From the NCBI GenBank assembly GCA_965153355.1, contig OZ231127.1, positions 74,276,001-74,340,000 on the forward strand: a stretch of DNA of 64,000 bases, read 5' to 3'. The DNA is from Flaccisagitta enflata (Eukaryota; Chaetognatha; Sagittoidea; Aphragmophora). The notes under the pieces are model-generated. The model was given only the letters and a program-made list of their open reading frames with translations, did not search any database and had not been told where the DNA came from. Below, in pieces: positions 1 through 11,358 of this stretch (within the stretch, counting starts at the first letter, position 1; each line of letters opens with the position of its first letter). The translations under genes were made by a program, and so were the position numbers.

Positions 1-376
1 TTTTCCCTTCGTTTCCTTTTGACTCATCTCAGCTGAAGGACCTCATCAACTCAGTTATCAACTCAGTTATGGATGAGTAAGCTGAATTTCTGATTTTAAA
101 AATTTCGTGGCCAAAAACGCGCCCTAAGCCTGATTCAAACTGTCTGAGTGTCAAGAACCTCCTCTATCTTCATTTCGTAAATGAGCTCAGACACGAGAAT
201 CAGATGCGGGTGCAAGCTAAATGAAGAGGGAGAAGCAGTGGCTGAGTTCACGAGCTGTTGTTACGAGAGGAACAATGTTGCCAACTTTCTAACTTGCAGC
301 TCTCACTACAACATCCGCGAAATAGTAGTCGAAATAGTGATGAATGTTTAAATGGAGTATTCATTGGAAACAAGAG
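1..376. other. Left edge, no gene recognised
   Basis: Unique-looking sequence with no recognisable domain, splice pattern or repeat. The short open frames here have no supporting features. Confidence 0.5.
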
Positions 377-677
377 AACAAGCCCGACCGGGCAAAGATG
401 CGTCCTGACTGTGTCCTTTTGTGTATTGACTTTAGCGATAGACATGTCAGATATAAGGAAGGACAGATAGAAGGACGGAGAGACAGATAAAATGACCTCA
501 ATGCTTACCAAAGAGTGTTTGATTCGATACGTTACATCGCCACGGCTGAAAAGTACCGAAAACTTCGATTTTTAAAGGACAAACGGACTGACGGACTGAC
601 GGAGGGACGGAGGGACGGAAGGATGGACGCACAGACCCTCTTTTAAAGATGCGTTCTTGAAGGACGCATCTAAAACA
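377..677 (+). repeat. HTA element, GATGCG-stem subtype
   Basis: It starts AACAAGCCCGACCGG and ends with an ACGG-like core, a CTCTTTTAAAGATGCG run and a stem-loop (GATGCG pairing with CGCATC) followed by TAAAA. The copy at 20142-20468 shares both ends, which defines the subtype. The middle contains a diverged stretch of about 100 bp. This is one member of a wider superfamily found throughout the window (ACAAG 5' end, ACGG core, 3' hairpin, A tail). I see no coding capacity. Confidence 0.75.
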
Positions 678-1085
678 ATAATATTGATCTAAAATCTTTG
701 CGTTGCCGTTTGTCAAAATGTAAATAAGTTCAAAATGGGTCACAACGACGCGTTCACGTGGAATTCAAAACACTGTTTTTTGAAGATATTTTTTGTAAAT
801 AATTGTTTTGATTAAATCTTATCAAAACAATATTTTGTCATAATCTTATTTGTTATTAGATAAAAAAATTGACCTTTATCATAGGAGAAATTACTTGAAG
901 GGCTAAAAAAATTTGACCTAAAGAGGCAAATCACTATTAAAGCAGGAGCTGTCAAGCAGGAGTATTTCAAAATAATAAAAAAACTGAATAATATCTGGAC
1001 CTAAACATCTAGTCTTTTGAAGCCGGGGCACCTTTATAGGCGCTGTTATGGAGGCGGGGTTTCACTGTAGCAGCAATCCTTCAAT

Positions 1086-1410
1086 CTATTCAAGGACCCT
1101 TTCCCAAAATCGTAAACTGTGTAGGGCAACCTCGAGACCATTTGCATTTCGTAGAGCCCTGATGCCAACGCAACGGAATTTCTTCGTGAGATGAGATGGA
1201 ACCTTACAGAACCTGATGTCTGCTTTGTTCTTGTAAGGTTCGCCGGAGAGATCTTCACAGAGTATCGCCCATGCCGCTTTTGCGCTGCAAGGCTGATCGT
1301 TCGTAGCCACAAACTGCCACATCGTTGGTCCATGTTTTACACTTCCAGCCGGAGCATAGGCAAATGAGGCCTCGGCAGGAATGAATGCCCGATCAGCTGG
1401 AAAGTTATAC
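1086..1410 (-). CDS. Terminal exon: discoidin-like half domain and stop
   Basis: The acceptor is a T-rich tract ending TTTTTCAG, and the stop TAG is at 1086-1088. The exon has 108 codons after one carried base, so the incoming phase is 2. It keeps the F5/8C pattern xVGIRAL...NGLEVALHSLRFW near the end. Two Cys (QPCSAK and ILCED) lie mid-exon, with further Cys at RFCK and RCVG. Confidence 0.6.
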
Positions 1411-4098
1411 CTGAAAAATTATCTATTTATTGTACGTGTAGCCTAACTTGTAATTTGACAACAAACGTAAAAGGCGACATTCAACCTCCTCTTTCCCTTT
1501 TTAGTCACGGACACGCAACTCTATGAGAGGCTTTGTCCGTCCGTCTGTCCGTCGGTAATGATTGAGTCAAATACTGAAAAAATGAGCGTTAAGATACTTC
1601 TTGGGCTTCGGCCCCAAAGGGCTGATGTCCCGTGGGACACAGGGGTGAATTTCCTCACGTCCATCCATCCACTCGTATGTACATATGTACATCCATCCGT
1701 ACGACTGTCCCTACCTTCCCACCCCCCCGAAGCTTTTCAGTTCTCAAATTCCTATTGAATAACTTGGGAAAATGACAAAATGCAACTTCCCATTGAATAA
1801 CAGGGAAAATTTACAAAAAAAAAATAGAAAAATGCGAATTTCCCATTGAAAAACATGGAAAATCGGTAAAAGATGAAAAAAAAAAAATTCTTATCAATAA
1901 CATGGGAAATTGACAAGAAATTGTAAAGAAATGTATGACACTCATTGAATATCATGGAAAATTTCCCCAAAGACCTGAAATATGCCTTTCCAGGACTTAA
2001 GGAAATTCATCACTGTGTCCTACAGGACATCGACCCTTTGGGGCCGCTGCCCTGCTCTCACTCCAGTTCTTCAGCTGATCACTCCAAGCAGGGCATCGGG
2101 TACCGCTGACCATGTGCGATCCTTGGTTGACTTGTTGTATATGTTTGTGTGTGAGGGGGTTTGGGGTGTGGATGGGGTTGGACTCACTTGCCCAACCATC
2201 CTCAACGATATTGCGACCCCGCGTCACTTGTTTCTCTCTCATTGCTTTCTTCTCGTTTTTTTAGTCGCGGGATAGCGACTCTATAAGAGACTTTGTCGGT
2301 CCGCTGGTCCATCAGTCCATTGATCTGTCAGTCCTCCAGTTCGTTGGTCCGATTGTCCGTTGGCACGAGTCAAAATGAGAAAAAAACGTGAGATGTGAGG
2401 GGGGAGGTGTACAGCGGGGTCGCACGCCCCTGCCCACCTGTTCAAGAAAATTTTGTGACCCCGCGTTCTGTTCATTTAACAGACTTACCACACATAATGA
2501 GGCGCAGGCATCCTTTTGCCATTTGGGAATTGACCGCTCACCCAGGATCCCTCACTGTCTTGGAGAAAAGCCCATTCTGGTTTGCCCCAAACTACAAAAA
2601 TAAAGAAGCAATGAGATTAAGTCATGTTCGTCTTATGTCATGTTCATCCCATGTCATGCTTTGGTCAAAATTAGGGCCTGTTTCTTCACGTGATAATCAA
2701 TTTTTGAATAAACCAAATGGTCACTCGCTACGTTTTTTTGTTCGCACCGCTCACTCCGCTCATTTCCTTCACAACGCTCCACTTTGTTATGCTCACTTTG
2801 TCATGCTCACTTTGCACACTAGCTTCATTCACGGGCCCGCATTATCACTTCAGGGATGATGAAATTCAAAAAATTGTGTTCCCAGTTTAAGACGCACTGA
2901 AATTAAAGTAAGAGGAATTTACCCAGAGGACAAAGTTACCATTCACTTCACTATTTTTGCTTGTGTCAATGCTTGTGTTTATTTTTCTGTACTGAAATGT
3001 ATAAACTTACATGAGGAAACCGAACTGTCACTGTCAAATAACAAAAACGCAAAAAGATTGAAGGAAATTCGATTCTAATGAGACTAAAAAGTGAAAAAAT
3101 TGTGACAATCATTTCAGTAACTGTTCATTGAAAATTTTAAATTTGCATAAAAATCCAAATATCCTTAAAATAAGAATATAGCGCCCTCAGCATACATTAT
3201 AGGAATCGCGCTATGTTCTTGTTTTGTTGATATTTTGATTTTCTATGCAAATTCAAAATTTTCAATGAGCCATCGTACATTGACAAAAGAAGTTTTTTAT
3301 TGTATTTCGCATATTTTTTCAGCTAAAAAAAAAGGATTGGAGTTTAAAACTGGCATATGCAAGTCAATTCATGCAGAATATGGCTGTTGACAGTTTAGTT
3401 GAAAACATAGAAACAAAAAATATCATTAAATTTCATTTTATAAATTTCATGATTTATTTAGCTCGGGTAGCAAATTCTATGGTAATTTTCAGTGCGTCTT
3501 AAACGCGTTTGACGAGAATGATCGTGATTGTAGTCGTCACTAGAAACACGCCATCAAAGTAATTTCCTTTTACTCCTTATACTCACATGAGCCGTGTTTA
3601 GTCGACACTGAAGATGCTCCTGCTTGGCCGTTGGTTATCGGAACCTCCCTTATCACCCGAGCTGATAAATGAAACCATTTTAAAAGTTGCTTCTTAACAC
3701 GGGTGGTTTGGGTGGATTCATGAATGACAGTTCAAACACACAAACATGACCAGTGAGTGAAGCTGTTATATGTAGGGACTTGAAGGGTGACTTAAATGAT
3801 GAGGTCTCGTCTTCCTCGCATCACTAAATACCAAATCTGGTATTTAAAGTAAATCATAAAGTCCCCTCAAGGAACCATTAGATTTCACCAGTGATAGACA
3901 GACAGACTGACCGACAGACATTGCGAAGTAAAGAGTTGCGTGCACGCGACAAAAAAAAATCAAACAAAGATATTGTGGGAGTCGTGCATTACCCGGAAAA
4001 GGCTCCTGATCTGATGGACAACTGTTTTCGGGTGAAGCCTCATTTGAATTGATGCCACAGGTGAAATAAATCAAGAAAATGAGGCTTAGTGGTGCCAT
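1086..4098 (-). CDS. Secreted protein with discoidin-like C-terminus (partial model)
   Basis: This is a minus-strand gene of which I can place three exons. The first coding exon (4098-3993) begins at an ATG followed by a hydrophobic signal peptide (MAPLSLIFLIYFTCG) and ends in phase 1 at donor GTAATG. A second exon (3661-3587) follows acceptor TTTATCAG, is phase 1 to 1, and encodes NGQAGASSVSTKHGS, which resembles the start of an F5/8C domain. The terminal exon (1410-1086) ends in TAG. Its MWQFVATND and KKFRCVGIRALRN stretches parallel the NVIASND and FKFVGIEVLK stretches of the plus-strand gene at 15365-15832. The terminal exon needs phase 2, so at least one exon between 1411 and 3586 is missing from this model. 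The product would be extracellular and may bind carbohydrate or lipid, as discoidin domains often do; that is inference. Confidence 0.55.
1411..1496 (-). other. Start of intron after the acceptor
   Basis: AT-rich sequence with the T-rich tract next to the terminal-exon acceptor. No other signal is visible. Confidence 0.4.
1497..1590 (-). repeat. HTA 3' end fragment
   Basis: Read on the minus strand it ends in a hairpin (GTTGCGTGTCCGTGAC) plus TAAAA, preceded by an ACGG-type core. It runs directly into the shell element beginning near 1600, so its 5' part is lost or replaced. Confidence 0.6.
1600..2115. mobile_element. Shell element with AT-rich minisatellite
   Basis: The left end resembles GGCCCCAAAGGG...GGGACACAGGGG. 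The right end reads CCTACAGGACATCGACCC, GGGGCCGCTGCCCTGC and GGGTACCGCTGACCAT. Both ends recur at 27622, 43872, 52112 and 56272. The interior (about 1740-1970) is a roughly 50-bp tandem repeat containing CCCATTGAATAACATGG, unlike the interiors of the other copies. No ORF is present. Confidence 0.6.
2105..2237 (-). repeat. HTA 5'-half fragment (GCGTCACTTG end)
   Basis: It shares the GGTGTGGATGGGGTTGGA...CCGCGTCACTTG end seen at 22894-23103, 37058-37278 and 57907-58174. The hairpin half is missing. Confidence 0.6.
2256..2474 (-). repeat. HTA element
   Basis: On the minus strand the 3' end is a GTCGC/GCGAC stem followed by TAAAA. An ACGG/ACCG core lies inside and the 5' end carries the GGGGTCAC motif. 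It abuts the fragment at 2105-2237 in the same orientation. Confidence 0.65.
2885..3504. mobile_element. Foldback MITE, 620 bp
   Basis: The termini GTTTAAGACGCACTGAAA and TTTCAGTGCGTCTTAAAC are inverted repeats. A second inner inverted pair (around 3125-3160 and 3228-3270, containing CATTGAAAATTTTAAATTTG) makes much of the element self-complementary. It has no coding capacity. No clear target duplication is visible. Confidence 0.65.
3587..3661 (-). CDS. Exon 2 of minus-strand discoidin-like gene
   Basis: The acceptor is TTTCATTTATCAG and the donor GTGAGT. The 75-bp exon is phase 1 to 1, matching the phase-1 end of the signal-peptide exon. It encodes 25 residues including NGQAGASSVSTKHGS, a typical opening of an F5/8C domain. 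Confidence 0.5.
3885..3957 (+). repeat. HTA 3' end fragment
   Basis: ACAGACTGACCGACAGACA core, then GAGTTGCGTGCACGCGAC and an A-run. It lies inside intron 1 of the minus-strand gene, just beyond the donor. Confidence 0.6.
3993..4098 (-). CDS. Exon 1: signal peptide
   Basis: The ATG at 4098-4096 is followed by a hydrophobic core and then by polar EASPENSCPSDQEPFP. The exon ends after 35 codons plus one base at a good donor (GTAATG). Start choice: first ATG, strong signal-peptide profile. Confidence 0.5.
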
Positions 4099-5890
4099 GT
4101 CTTTTCTTTATCCAAATCAAGTGTGTTAATAAGTTGGCAATGGTCTATGAATTTCAAAGCGTCGGCCCAGCCTGAGAGTAGTAAGCGACCCTGAGCTCAC
4201 CCAAGGCTTTCAAATTTTGTAGTTGGAATTCCGCGTTTTTCCACGTGAAACATCAGCTAAACACCATCATCCACATCATTTTTTTGCATATATTTGTAGC
4301 TCTATGTTGAAATACACTTCAACGCTTGTGACACGCAAGTAAGGTGAGCTCATGGTGGGAAAAAAAACGAGAAAATACCGCCCGATCAAACCATATAGAG
4401 GTCGAAAACTACATATAATTTTGACCCATTTGGACCGGTGTTTCAAATTTTAGTTGCAGCTTGGTTCCAAGATATATTAAAGCCGAGATCGAATGGGACC
4501 TAAGTTTCAAATTTGGTCAAAATTGGTTAACGCGCACCTTGTCTCCCATGCGTACATTTGTTAACTTAGCTTCAGAAAAAATGACTGAATTAAGGTGGTT
4601 GATTTGTTGCGCGCAAAAAGGTTTACGCGCTGTAGCTGAAAGGGTGAGTCAAATAAAAAAACAAATAGTACATTAAACTTTGTAACTCTTTACAAAATAT
4701 GTAGTGCAGCATATCATTCGAAAGCTCTTGACATGAGGAATTTGAATATGTGTGAATGTGGAATCAATTCTACGACCCTGAAATTTCATTATTATGTAAT
4801 CAGTATTTCAAAGTTGGGCTCACATGGCTAGTTCAATTTGTGAATTAAAGAACAGTTAGAACACTGAATACCGTTTCACACATAGAAATTCGGATTTTGC
4901 CCATTTTGACTAATTTTAGACCTTTTTAAGCCTTATTTGATGTTGAATTGAAGAGAAGATTCTCGAGCACAATGTGGTTTCATTTGATTTCAGTCGCTCA
5001 ATTTATATAAGCCTAAAAAAATCAATCAAGCAATGTTTTTCGCTTGGAAATGCATTATTTGTCCATTTTTTCTTAGTTTTTAGCTGTTTTTAGGCGTATC
5101 TGATCCATTTTTTTTGTGAGAAACCACTCTCGGTACCATATTTTCCGTAGCGGTGGTTGTGTTCAAGCAGTTGGCTTAAATTTTGATTGTTTTAAATTTC
5201 GTTTTTTGCCTTTAGAAAGAAATAACTTTTGAACGGTTGGACCAATATTCACGCGAAAGGTACCAGACGTTTCATCAGAAAAAACTCTTTATTTTGGTCA
5301 CCAATCTTTTATATTTATTTTAAAAAATGTATGACATATGGCTTAAAACGTGAAGACATGTCATCAACAATTATTATGAGGCAAATCTAGCATCATTTTT
5401 GCAGGCTTATTGTGCTCAAAGGTGCAATCTGAAGGTAGCGATCGACCTAAATCATCTTATTATGTGTGTATAAGTGTAAATTGATCAAAACATTCATGTT
5501 AATCATGTTATTTAAATCAGGTGTCCCCTTACTACTGAGAGTAATCTGGCGAGGGTGAGAATTTCTACGTAGATAACGAGAGATCAAGAAAAATGGCTTT
5601 TTTGATAAGAACCGCTCTACAGTAACGTTCTACAATAACGTATCTTTTGTTGCCATTTACTCTAACTTCACGACTGGTTAGGCCGGCTACACTGCTTAAA
5701 AGAGGATTTTCATAATTCCACACAAAATTTTAGTTATGATACAAATTCATACATTTCATTAAATACCAATAATGGCGGCCATCGCCAACTGGAAAAAAAA
5801 TGTAACCTGTCAAGTTTTAAACCAGTTAATTTTTTTTTTAGTTCCTCCAATGCTCAGTCGATTGGTCCATCACTCTTAAGTTGCAAAGGG
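4099..5890. other. Intergenic AT-rich DNA
   Basis: I found no recognisable domain, transposase or long repeat. Open frames are short and lack splice-site support. The promoter of the minus-strand gene should lie just right of 4098, but I see no clear TATA or initiator. Confidence 0.4.
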
Positions 5891-5896
5891 CATTTT

Positions 5897-5897
<1 letters not shown>

Positions 5898-5974
<77 letters not shown>
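5898..5974. repeat. (GT)n microsatellite
   Basis: About 77 bp of uninterrupted GT dinucleotides. Confidence 0.95.
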
Positions 5975-5976
<2 letters not shown>

Positions 5977-6159
5977 AGGGGGGTGCACTTACTCTGTTGA
6001 TCGCCAGCATAACTAATTTATTCATTTTCTGGAAAAAAGTAGAGATGCATAAAAAAATGAAAAAAATCCCAACATAAAAAGCTATTAATAAATTTCCGAT
6101 TAAGTATCATCTTAGCCTCAAAAAATGGTTCAACTTTAAACAAGGTCAACAAACCTTAG

Positions 6160-6540
6160 TCGCGTGGTAATAAGGGTAATAAATGTAATAAAGGTAACTA
6201 AGGTAATTAAGGTAATAAAGTACCTATATCTTCCTACAATTACCCATAGTTACCTTCAACTATCCGTAAATACCTAAATTACCAACAATTACATTAAATT
6301 ACCAATAATTATCTATAATCACCTATAATTACCCATTATTCCCTATGTTTCCTAAAATTACCTCAATTTATAGTCCCAGACAACTTTTCTGACTTATATG
6401 ATACAAATTACTAAAATACCTATATTCACCTTTAATAACCTCAAAATACCTATACTTACCAATAAGTACTTAATGTGCCTTGAATTACCCTAAAGTACCC
6501 TTAAGTACCCTTAAGTACCCTAAAGTACCTTTAAAATGAA
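6160..6540. repeat. Degenerate TACCTTAA / TTACC minisatellite
   Basis: Many short copies of ACCTATAATTACC and TACCCTTAAG, first on one strand sense (GGTAATAA) and then on the other. The same repeat flavour recurs at 25880-26480. Confidence 0.7.
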
Positions 6541-6567
6541 GATAAGAGCCATATTTCAAAAAAGTTA

Positions 6568-7163
6568 CTAACTAGGAAATATGTTTGGAAGCACCTTTAA
6601 AGAGGAATATCTCAACTTCCCATTGAGATAAAAAAAAAAAAGAAATTATGAGCATTTAAATCTACGTAAAAAAATCCACAATCTGAGTGCAATCTTGTCC
6701 CTGTGCATCAAATCATTTAGAAATGCTGTTAGTTTGAAGTTGATCATGCACTTTCAAAAATGGCAAAAAAAGTAGGATTTCTTTTTTCTCCTACCCTTCA
6801 ATCTTTGAATTGCTCTCAAATTTTACCCAAAAATAATGAAAACATGCGGATTGCACCACTGGTTAGCTCTTGAGCTATAGTTTCATAATCTCATGGATTT
6901 CAAGTCAGATTTCCAAAGGGAAGTATCCCAATTTTGCAGCCAAAATGACCAAAATGTACCATTTTTACCACAACCACCTCTTAGTTGTGATAAACAAACC
7001 AAACTTGCGGTTCCTTAATAGGATTGAAGATTATTTTTCTCTTTTGTTCTAGTTAGTATGAATACAAAAATAACCAAAAACAATCAGGTGTATAAGTTTG
7101 GAGAGCTTAGGAGGGAAAACATACAACAAACCAAAAGTGCTTCCAAACTTTTTTCCTAGATAG
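6568..7163. mobile_element. Tc1/mariner-type MITE (CTAACTAGG termini)
   Basis: Inverted termini CTAACTAGGAAATATG and TTTTTTCCTAGATAG are flanked by TA on both sides (6566-6567 and 7164-7165). The next internal bases, TTTGGAAGCAC/GTGCTTCCAAA, are also inverted. A closely related copy is at 13715-14300. Each is followed by the 3' end of an HTA element, so both inserted into HTA cores. Confidence 0.75.
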
Positions 7164-7224
7164 TACATGACGGACCGACCAACCGACACAGCGGCTTCTG
7201 AAGTCGCGTTCACGCGACTAAAAA
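7164..7224 (+). repeat. HTA 3' end beyond the MITE
   Basis: It reads GACGGACCGACCAACCGACA, then GTCGCGTTCACGCGAC and TAAAAA. It is the right half of an element interrupted by the MITE at 6568-7163. The left half is not recognisable. Confidence 0.65.
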
Positions 7225-7331
7225 TTGTCCTGAATCGAAAATGGAAAATTTTATCACTCCCCTACATTTCAAAAAGTCATTTTACATAACTCAACTTTTT
7301 CCGACAATAGAGTTACTCTTACATACCTTAC

Positions 7332-7510
7332 ATATGACACAAAAATCCTCATGAGCTACAGGCAGTTCTGTTATTCTTGGACCCATTGCAGCAGCAATCA
7401 AAATGTCAATATCAGTTGGGCATGCTGTTGATTTGTATTGTCGTTTTGAGCTAGAACAGCAAGCTGAGACCAGATTTAGATACATGGGTTTTTGCCTTGG
7501 TGGCTGAAGG
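7332..7510 (-). CDS. Possible isolated exon, lectin-like motif (doubtful)
   Basis: This unique segment between two repeats is open on the minus strand and ends at a good donor (ATAT then GTAAGG at 7331-7330). It encodes CPTDIDILIAAAMGPRITE, faintly like the CxxxxxIxIxxAxYGR core of SUEL-type galactose-binding lectins. The acceptor is uncertain (CTACCCTTCAG or CCACCAAG). It could be a chance frame, and its parent gene is unknown. Confidence 0.2.
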
Positions 7511-7708
7511 GTAGCACGAGGGTTCATGACAAAAAATGGTCAGAGCCTTTAAGTTCAGAAGATGTGTGCACCATTTCATGGTATGATGCACCAAAAAAAA
7601 TTTGGCGGTCGTCCGATGTTGGGAAGATGGCGCCGCCACCTCCCCCCTCCTTAGTAGTGGTAATAGAGGTATAAATCTTGTTTTGACCTCAAAATTGGGC
7701 CACTTTGC

Positions 7709-7848
7709 CTTAGAACAAGGCCGGATACACGGCAGTCCAGTCGCGGACGGTTGCAAAAACCGCTTGGAATTCAAAAATGTGACCGACCGACCGACAGACG
7801 GACCGACCGACACGGCAAATTGTAGAGTCGCGTGTCCGCGACTAAAAA
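7709..7848 (+). repeat. HTA element, complete GTCGCG-stem subtype
   Basis: A clear full copy. The 5' end is ACAAGGCCGGATACACGGC, itself a small palindrome. It has a (ACCG)n core, TGTAGAG, and the hairpin GTCGCGTGTCCGCGAC at 7827-7842, then TAAAAA. It lies inside one arm of the inverted repeat, so it inserted after the arms formed. Confidence 0.8.
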
Positions 7849-8169
7849 TGACAAATAATCCATGAGATTATAAAACTAGAGCTCAAGAGCCAATAAGTGG
7901 TGCAATCTGCACGTTTCTATCATTTTTTGTTTATATTTCAGAGCATTTCAATGTTGAAAGGGTACAAAGAGAAAATTGCAGCCTCAATTTCTGTGGCAAT
8001 TTTGACATGTTTCACAAATTTCAATATCACTTGGCTTTGGATGGACCAATCTGCTTAAAATTGGTGGTCAAATTGAAGAGTCTTTCCTGCTCTAGCTGAT
8101 GGTAAAAATTTTTTGGATCAATACTTCTCCAGATTTTATTCAGAGATTGTAGAAGCAGGTGCATAAAAG

Positions 8170-8345
8170 TTGATTTTTTTTTGCTTATTGGGCGTTAGGT
8201 GTGGATGTGGGTTGGCTGCCCTTGCCTACCTGTCCGCAACAACATTGTGACTTGTCAGTTCTCACTTAGTTTAGTATTTTTGAGTGCGTGTGTGGGGGGG
8301 TGCCAAGGGGGGTTTGATGTCCCTGCCTACCTGTCCGCAACAATA
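8170..8345. repeat. Two HTA 5'-type fragments
   Basis: Two GGTGTGGATG/GGGGTGCCAAGG...CCTACCTGTCCGCAACAA segments in tandem, matching the GTCCGCAACGATATTGTGAC region of the GTTGCG subtype. The rest of the element is missing. Confidence 0.45.
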
Positions 8346-9440
8346 CTTTAGCAAAGTGGCCCAATGTTGAAGTGAATATAGCCAAAATTAACAAATATGG
8401 TATTTATACCACACACCCTGATCTTTCAAGTTCTGTCGAATTGAGATTCCAAAACATATGGACATGACATGCCACATCACAATGCCAATTTTTTCCCGAT
8501 TGGCTTTTTTAAAGCAGAGATATATTTGAAAACGTCAAATATGTCAAAATTGCCACTAAAATTCTTAATGCAAAATAAGCCACAAACTGTTCCATCTTTG
8601 AAACACTCTCAAATCTAAATGAAAAATGATAGAAACATGCAGATTGCACCACTGATTACCTCTTGAGCTCTATCTATATAATCTCTTTGAGTTTTTGATG
8701 ATTTCCATTGTGAAAAGGCTAAAAATTCAGGCCAAACTGGCCAAAATACCCAAAAATTGTCATTTTGACAGCCCCTTGGATCTTTGAAGTTTTACAAGAT
8801 TTTAATGCAAAAACATATTGATATGCAGATTGCACCACTTATTAGCTCTGGAGCAGTACTTTTTTTCGCTATGTGGCCAAATTTTTCATCCAAAATTGCC
8901 AAATTTTCAAAAGAATTGCCTTTTTTGTGCTTGCTTCTATAATCTCTGAAAAAAATTGGGGAAATATTGATCAAAAATTTTCTTACCATCAGCGAGAGAA
9001 GGAAAAACTCTTCAATGTGATCACCAATATTAGGCAGATTGGTCCATCCAAAGCCGAGAAATATTGAAATTTGTAAATAATGTCAAAATTGCCACTGAAA
9101 TTTAGACTGCAATTTTCCCTTCATCTTTGAAATGATCTCAAATCTAAACAAGAAATGAAAGAAACATGCGGATTGCACCACTGGTTAGCTCTTGAGCTCT
9201 AGTTTTATATTCTCATGGATTTTTTTGTCACTTTCTAAGGCAGAGTAGCCCGATTATGAGGTCAAAATGACCTAAAAAACAAGATTTGAACCACCACCAT
9301 CACTTTACTGAGGGGGGGGTGGCGCCGGCGCCATCTTCCCGACATCGGAAGACCTCCAGATTTTTTTTTGTGCATTATACCAGGATATGGTGCGCACATC
9401 TCAAGAGCTTAAAGGTTTTGACGATTTTTAGTCACGAACC

Positions 9441-10629
9441 AGCGTGCTACTGAAGGGTTGGAGTTGGTGAGTTGATTTTATTTTTTGTAAATCATCACCG
9501 AGGGCTATTGCTGATGCAAAAGAAAATATACTTTGTTGGGTCAAGTACAAATTTCTTGGGATTTTGAGTGAAAAAATTTGATTCCGATTTATCAAATACA
9601 GAGTAAATATGTCACATGAGGCTTAAAATAAGGCTTCATCATGCTCAGAATTGATGTCAGAGGAGATTTATTCACTTAAGAGAAACATTCACACACTGAA
9701 GTTGTAAGCATAAAAAAGTAAGAAATGTGAGTTTGAATGCAATCTTGGGCCACTTAGGTGTTTTTTTCTGGTAATCTTACCATCGCTATGCTTATAAAAT
9801 ACTTATGAATGAAAAGTCACATAATATTGCGTTTTTCTGCAATTTTGTGCAGTATTGGGGTGTTAAAACATAAAACTAGCAAGAACAAAAACATTCATTG
9901 CGCTTTTTAGAAATTTTCCCAAAAAATGGAGCTATTTTCAATGCAGATGATCCGTCCATCCGTCCATCCATCCGTCTGTCTATCTATCTGTCCAAAATAT
10001 CTTTGAAATATAGTCTTTTCTGTCTTCTTCATTGTGTTTTAGGTGTTTTAGGCGTTTTAGGTGTGCAGATATGTCAAATTTTGATAATTCTAAGGATAGT
10101 GGTGAAGGGTGCGCAGTAAACCCCAGAAACAGCTCATAAGGCTCTTGTCCTTATTGTAGTATTTTGGTTGCGGTGTAATGTTGTCCTACTCAAATAGTTT
10201 AGTTCCTTGGTCAAGAATGCCGGCGGTCCCAGTAAGGTTGACTCTCGAATCTTGCCTCTATGGTATGGTTTCTTCACAACATTGCCTTTGGTAACAACAT
10301 TATCTTAGATAATTCACTTATCTTTTGGTAATTTGTTTTGTTTTGTTTAAATTTGGACTATGATTACAATACTTAGAGTTTAGGGTTGACTGTTTTCGTT
10401 TTGAAATGAGTGCAGTTTAAAGAAAAATAGTGCAGCCAATATCTCAATCTTTTCCTTTTTTTAACTTGGATATTTTTTGCGTTCTTTATCTTTTGTTACA
10501 GTTCAGAAAAATCATACGGTACGAGTTTGAACAAAAAAGAGTAGAAATTCTGCATGACTGCGTCGTCATTACAAAATTGTTGACAGTGCATTTTGCTTTT
10601 TGCTCAAGGTAAGAGAAAGTCGCACGGAC
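9441..10629. other. Gene-poor stretch with (CCATCCGT)n
   Basis: There is a short ACGG-type run (CCGTCCATCCGTCCATCCATC) at about 9950-9995. No exon or domain is recognised in the rest. Confidence 0.4.
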
Positions 10630-10631
10630 AC

Positions 10632-11358
10632 CGTGCTTCCTAACTGTGGTAGGTAGGAAAAATGACTCAATATACTGACCTATTCAAAGATGTTGTTTAT
10701 GTGCTGATGCATGTCACCTAACATGTAATTAACAAGGCCGTATACACAGCAGCATTAGTCGCGGATGGGTGGGCAGGAGCGGAAAACCTCAAAAAGTGAC
10801 TTTTTTACGGACGGACCGATGGACCAACGACCCAACGGACCAACCAACAAAGTGCCTTATAGAGTCGCGTGTCCGCAATTAAAAATTCTATTAGGATTTT
10901 TTTGAGAAATATACAAAAAGGATCAAGTTTTCACATGTTCAGTTTTAACTCTTTGAGATCAATCTCTACAATATTTTTGAGGTTCTAAGTTCAAGGAGCA
11001 TTTTTTTGTGTGTTTGATATGTCACACTATGTACTTTTGAAGAAGAGATAAAAGTTCATATGTTTGTATAATTCTACAATGATAGATGCAGTCTTGAGAA
11101 TTTGGATGAAAAAGTAAACTTCTTTTTTAAAAGTATATAGTATGACATATCAAACAAAACAGAAAACATTATCTGAATTCAATTCTGGACATAAAAACAT
11201 TGATCTAAAAGAAATATGACAGAAAATATAAAAAATATGGTATTCTTTGAAAAAAATCCCAACAGAATTCTTTATTATTATCTTAGCAACACCTCCGTAT
11301 ATGACCCTATGCTGAGTCATATTTTCCTACCTACCACTGCTAAGTAACACGGTGCGGA
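10632..11358. mobile_element. Foldback element with nested HTA
   Basis: CACCGTG...TGGTAGGTAGGAAAA at the left is inverted at the right (TTTTCCTACCTACCA...CACGGTG). An inner pair, TTTGATATGTCACACTATG and TATAGTATGACATATCAAA, is also inverted. The HTA copy at 10734-10886 sits inside the left half. Confidence 0.6.
10734..10886 (+). repeat. HTA element, near-complete
   Basis: The 5' end is ACAAGGCCGTATACACAGC, the core GACGGACCGATGGACC, then TAGAG, hairpin GTCGCGTGTCCGCAAT (last pairs decayed) and TAAAAA. Confidence 0.75.

Larger units (their letters stand above)
7500..9440. repeat. Long inverted repeat, about 0.5-kb arms
   Basis: The left arm (7500-8170) and right arm (about 8920-9440) are reverse complements. 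Matching landmarks are the GGCGCCGCCACCTCCCCCCTC/GAGGGGGGGGTGGCGCCGGC block, the CTCTTGAGCTCTAG/CTAGAGCTCAAGAG block and the GCTTCTATAATCTCTGA/TCAGAGATTGTAGAAGC block. The left arm carries an HTA insertion (7709-7848) that the right arm lacks. GCACCACTGGTTAGCTC-like segments recur tandemly inside. Confidence 0.65.

Noticed and set aside
7827-7848. Canonical Helitron 3' end (hairpin plus CTRR)
   Set aside because: CTAA overlaps the stem rather than lying about 10 nt after it, and no TC 5' end or A/T insertion site could be shown; kept as an open comparison only.
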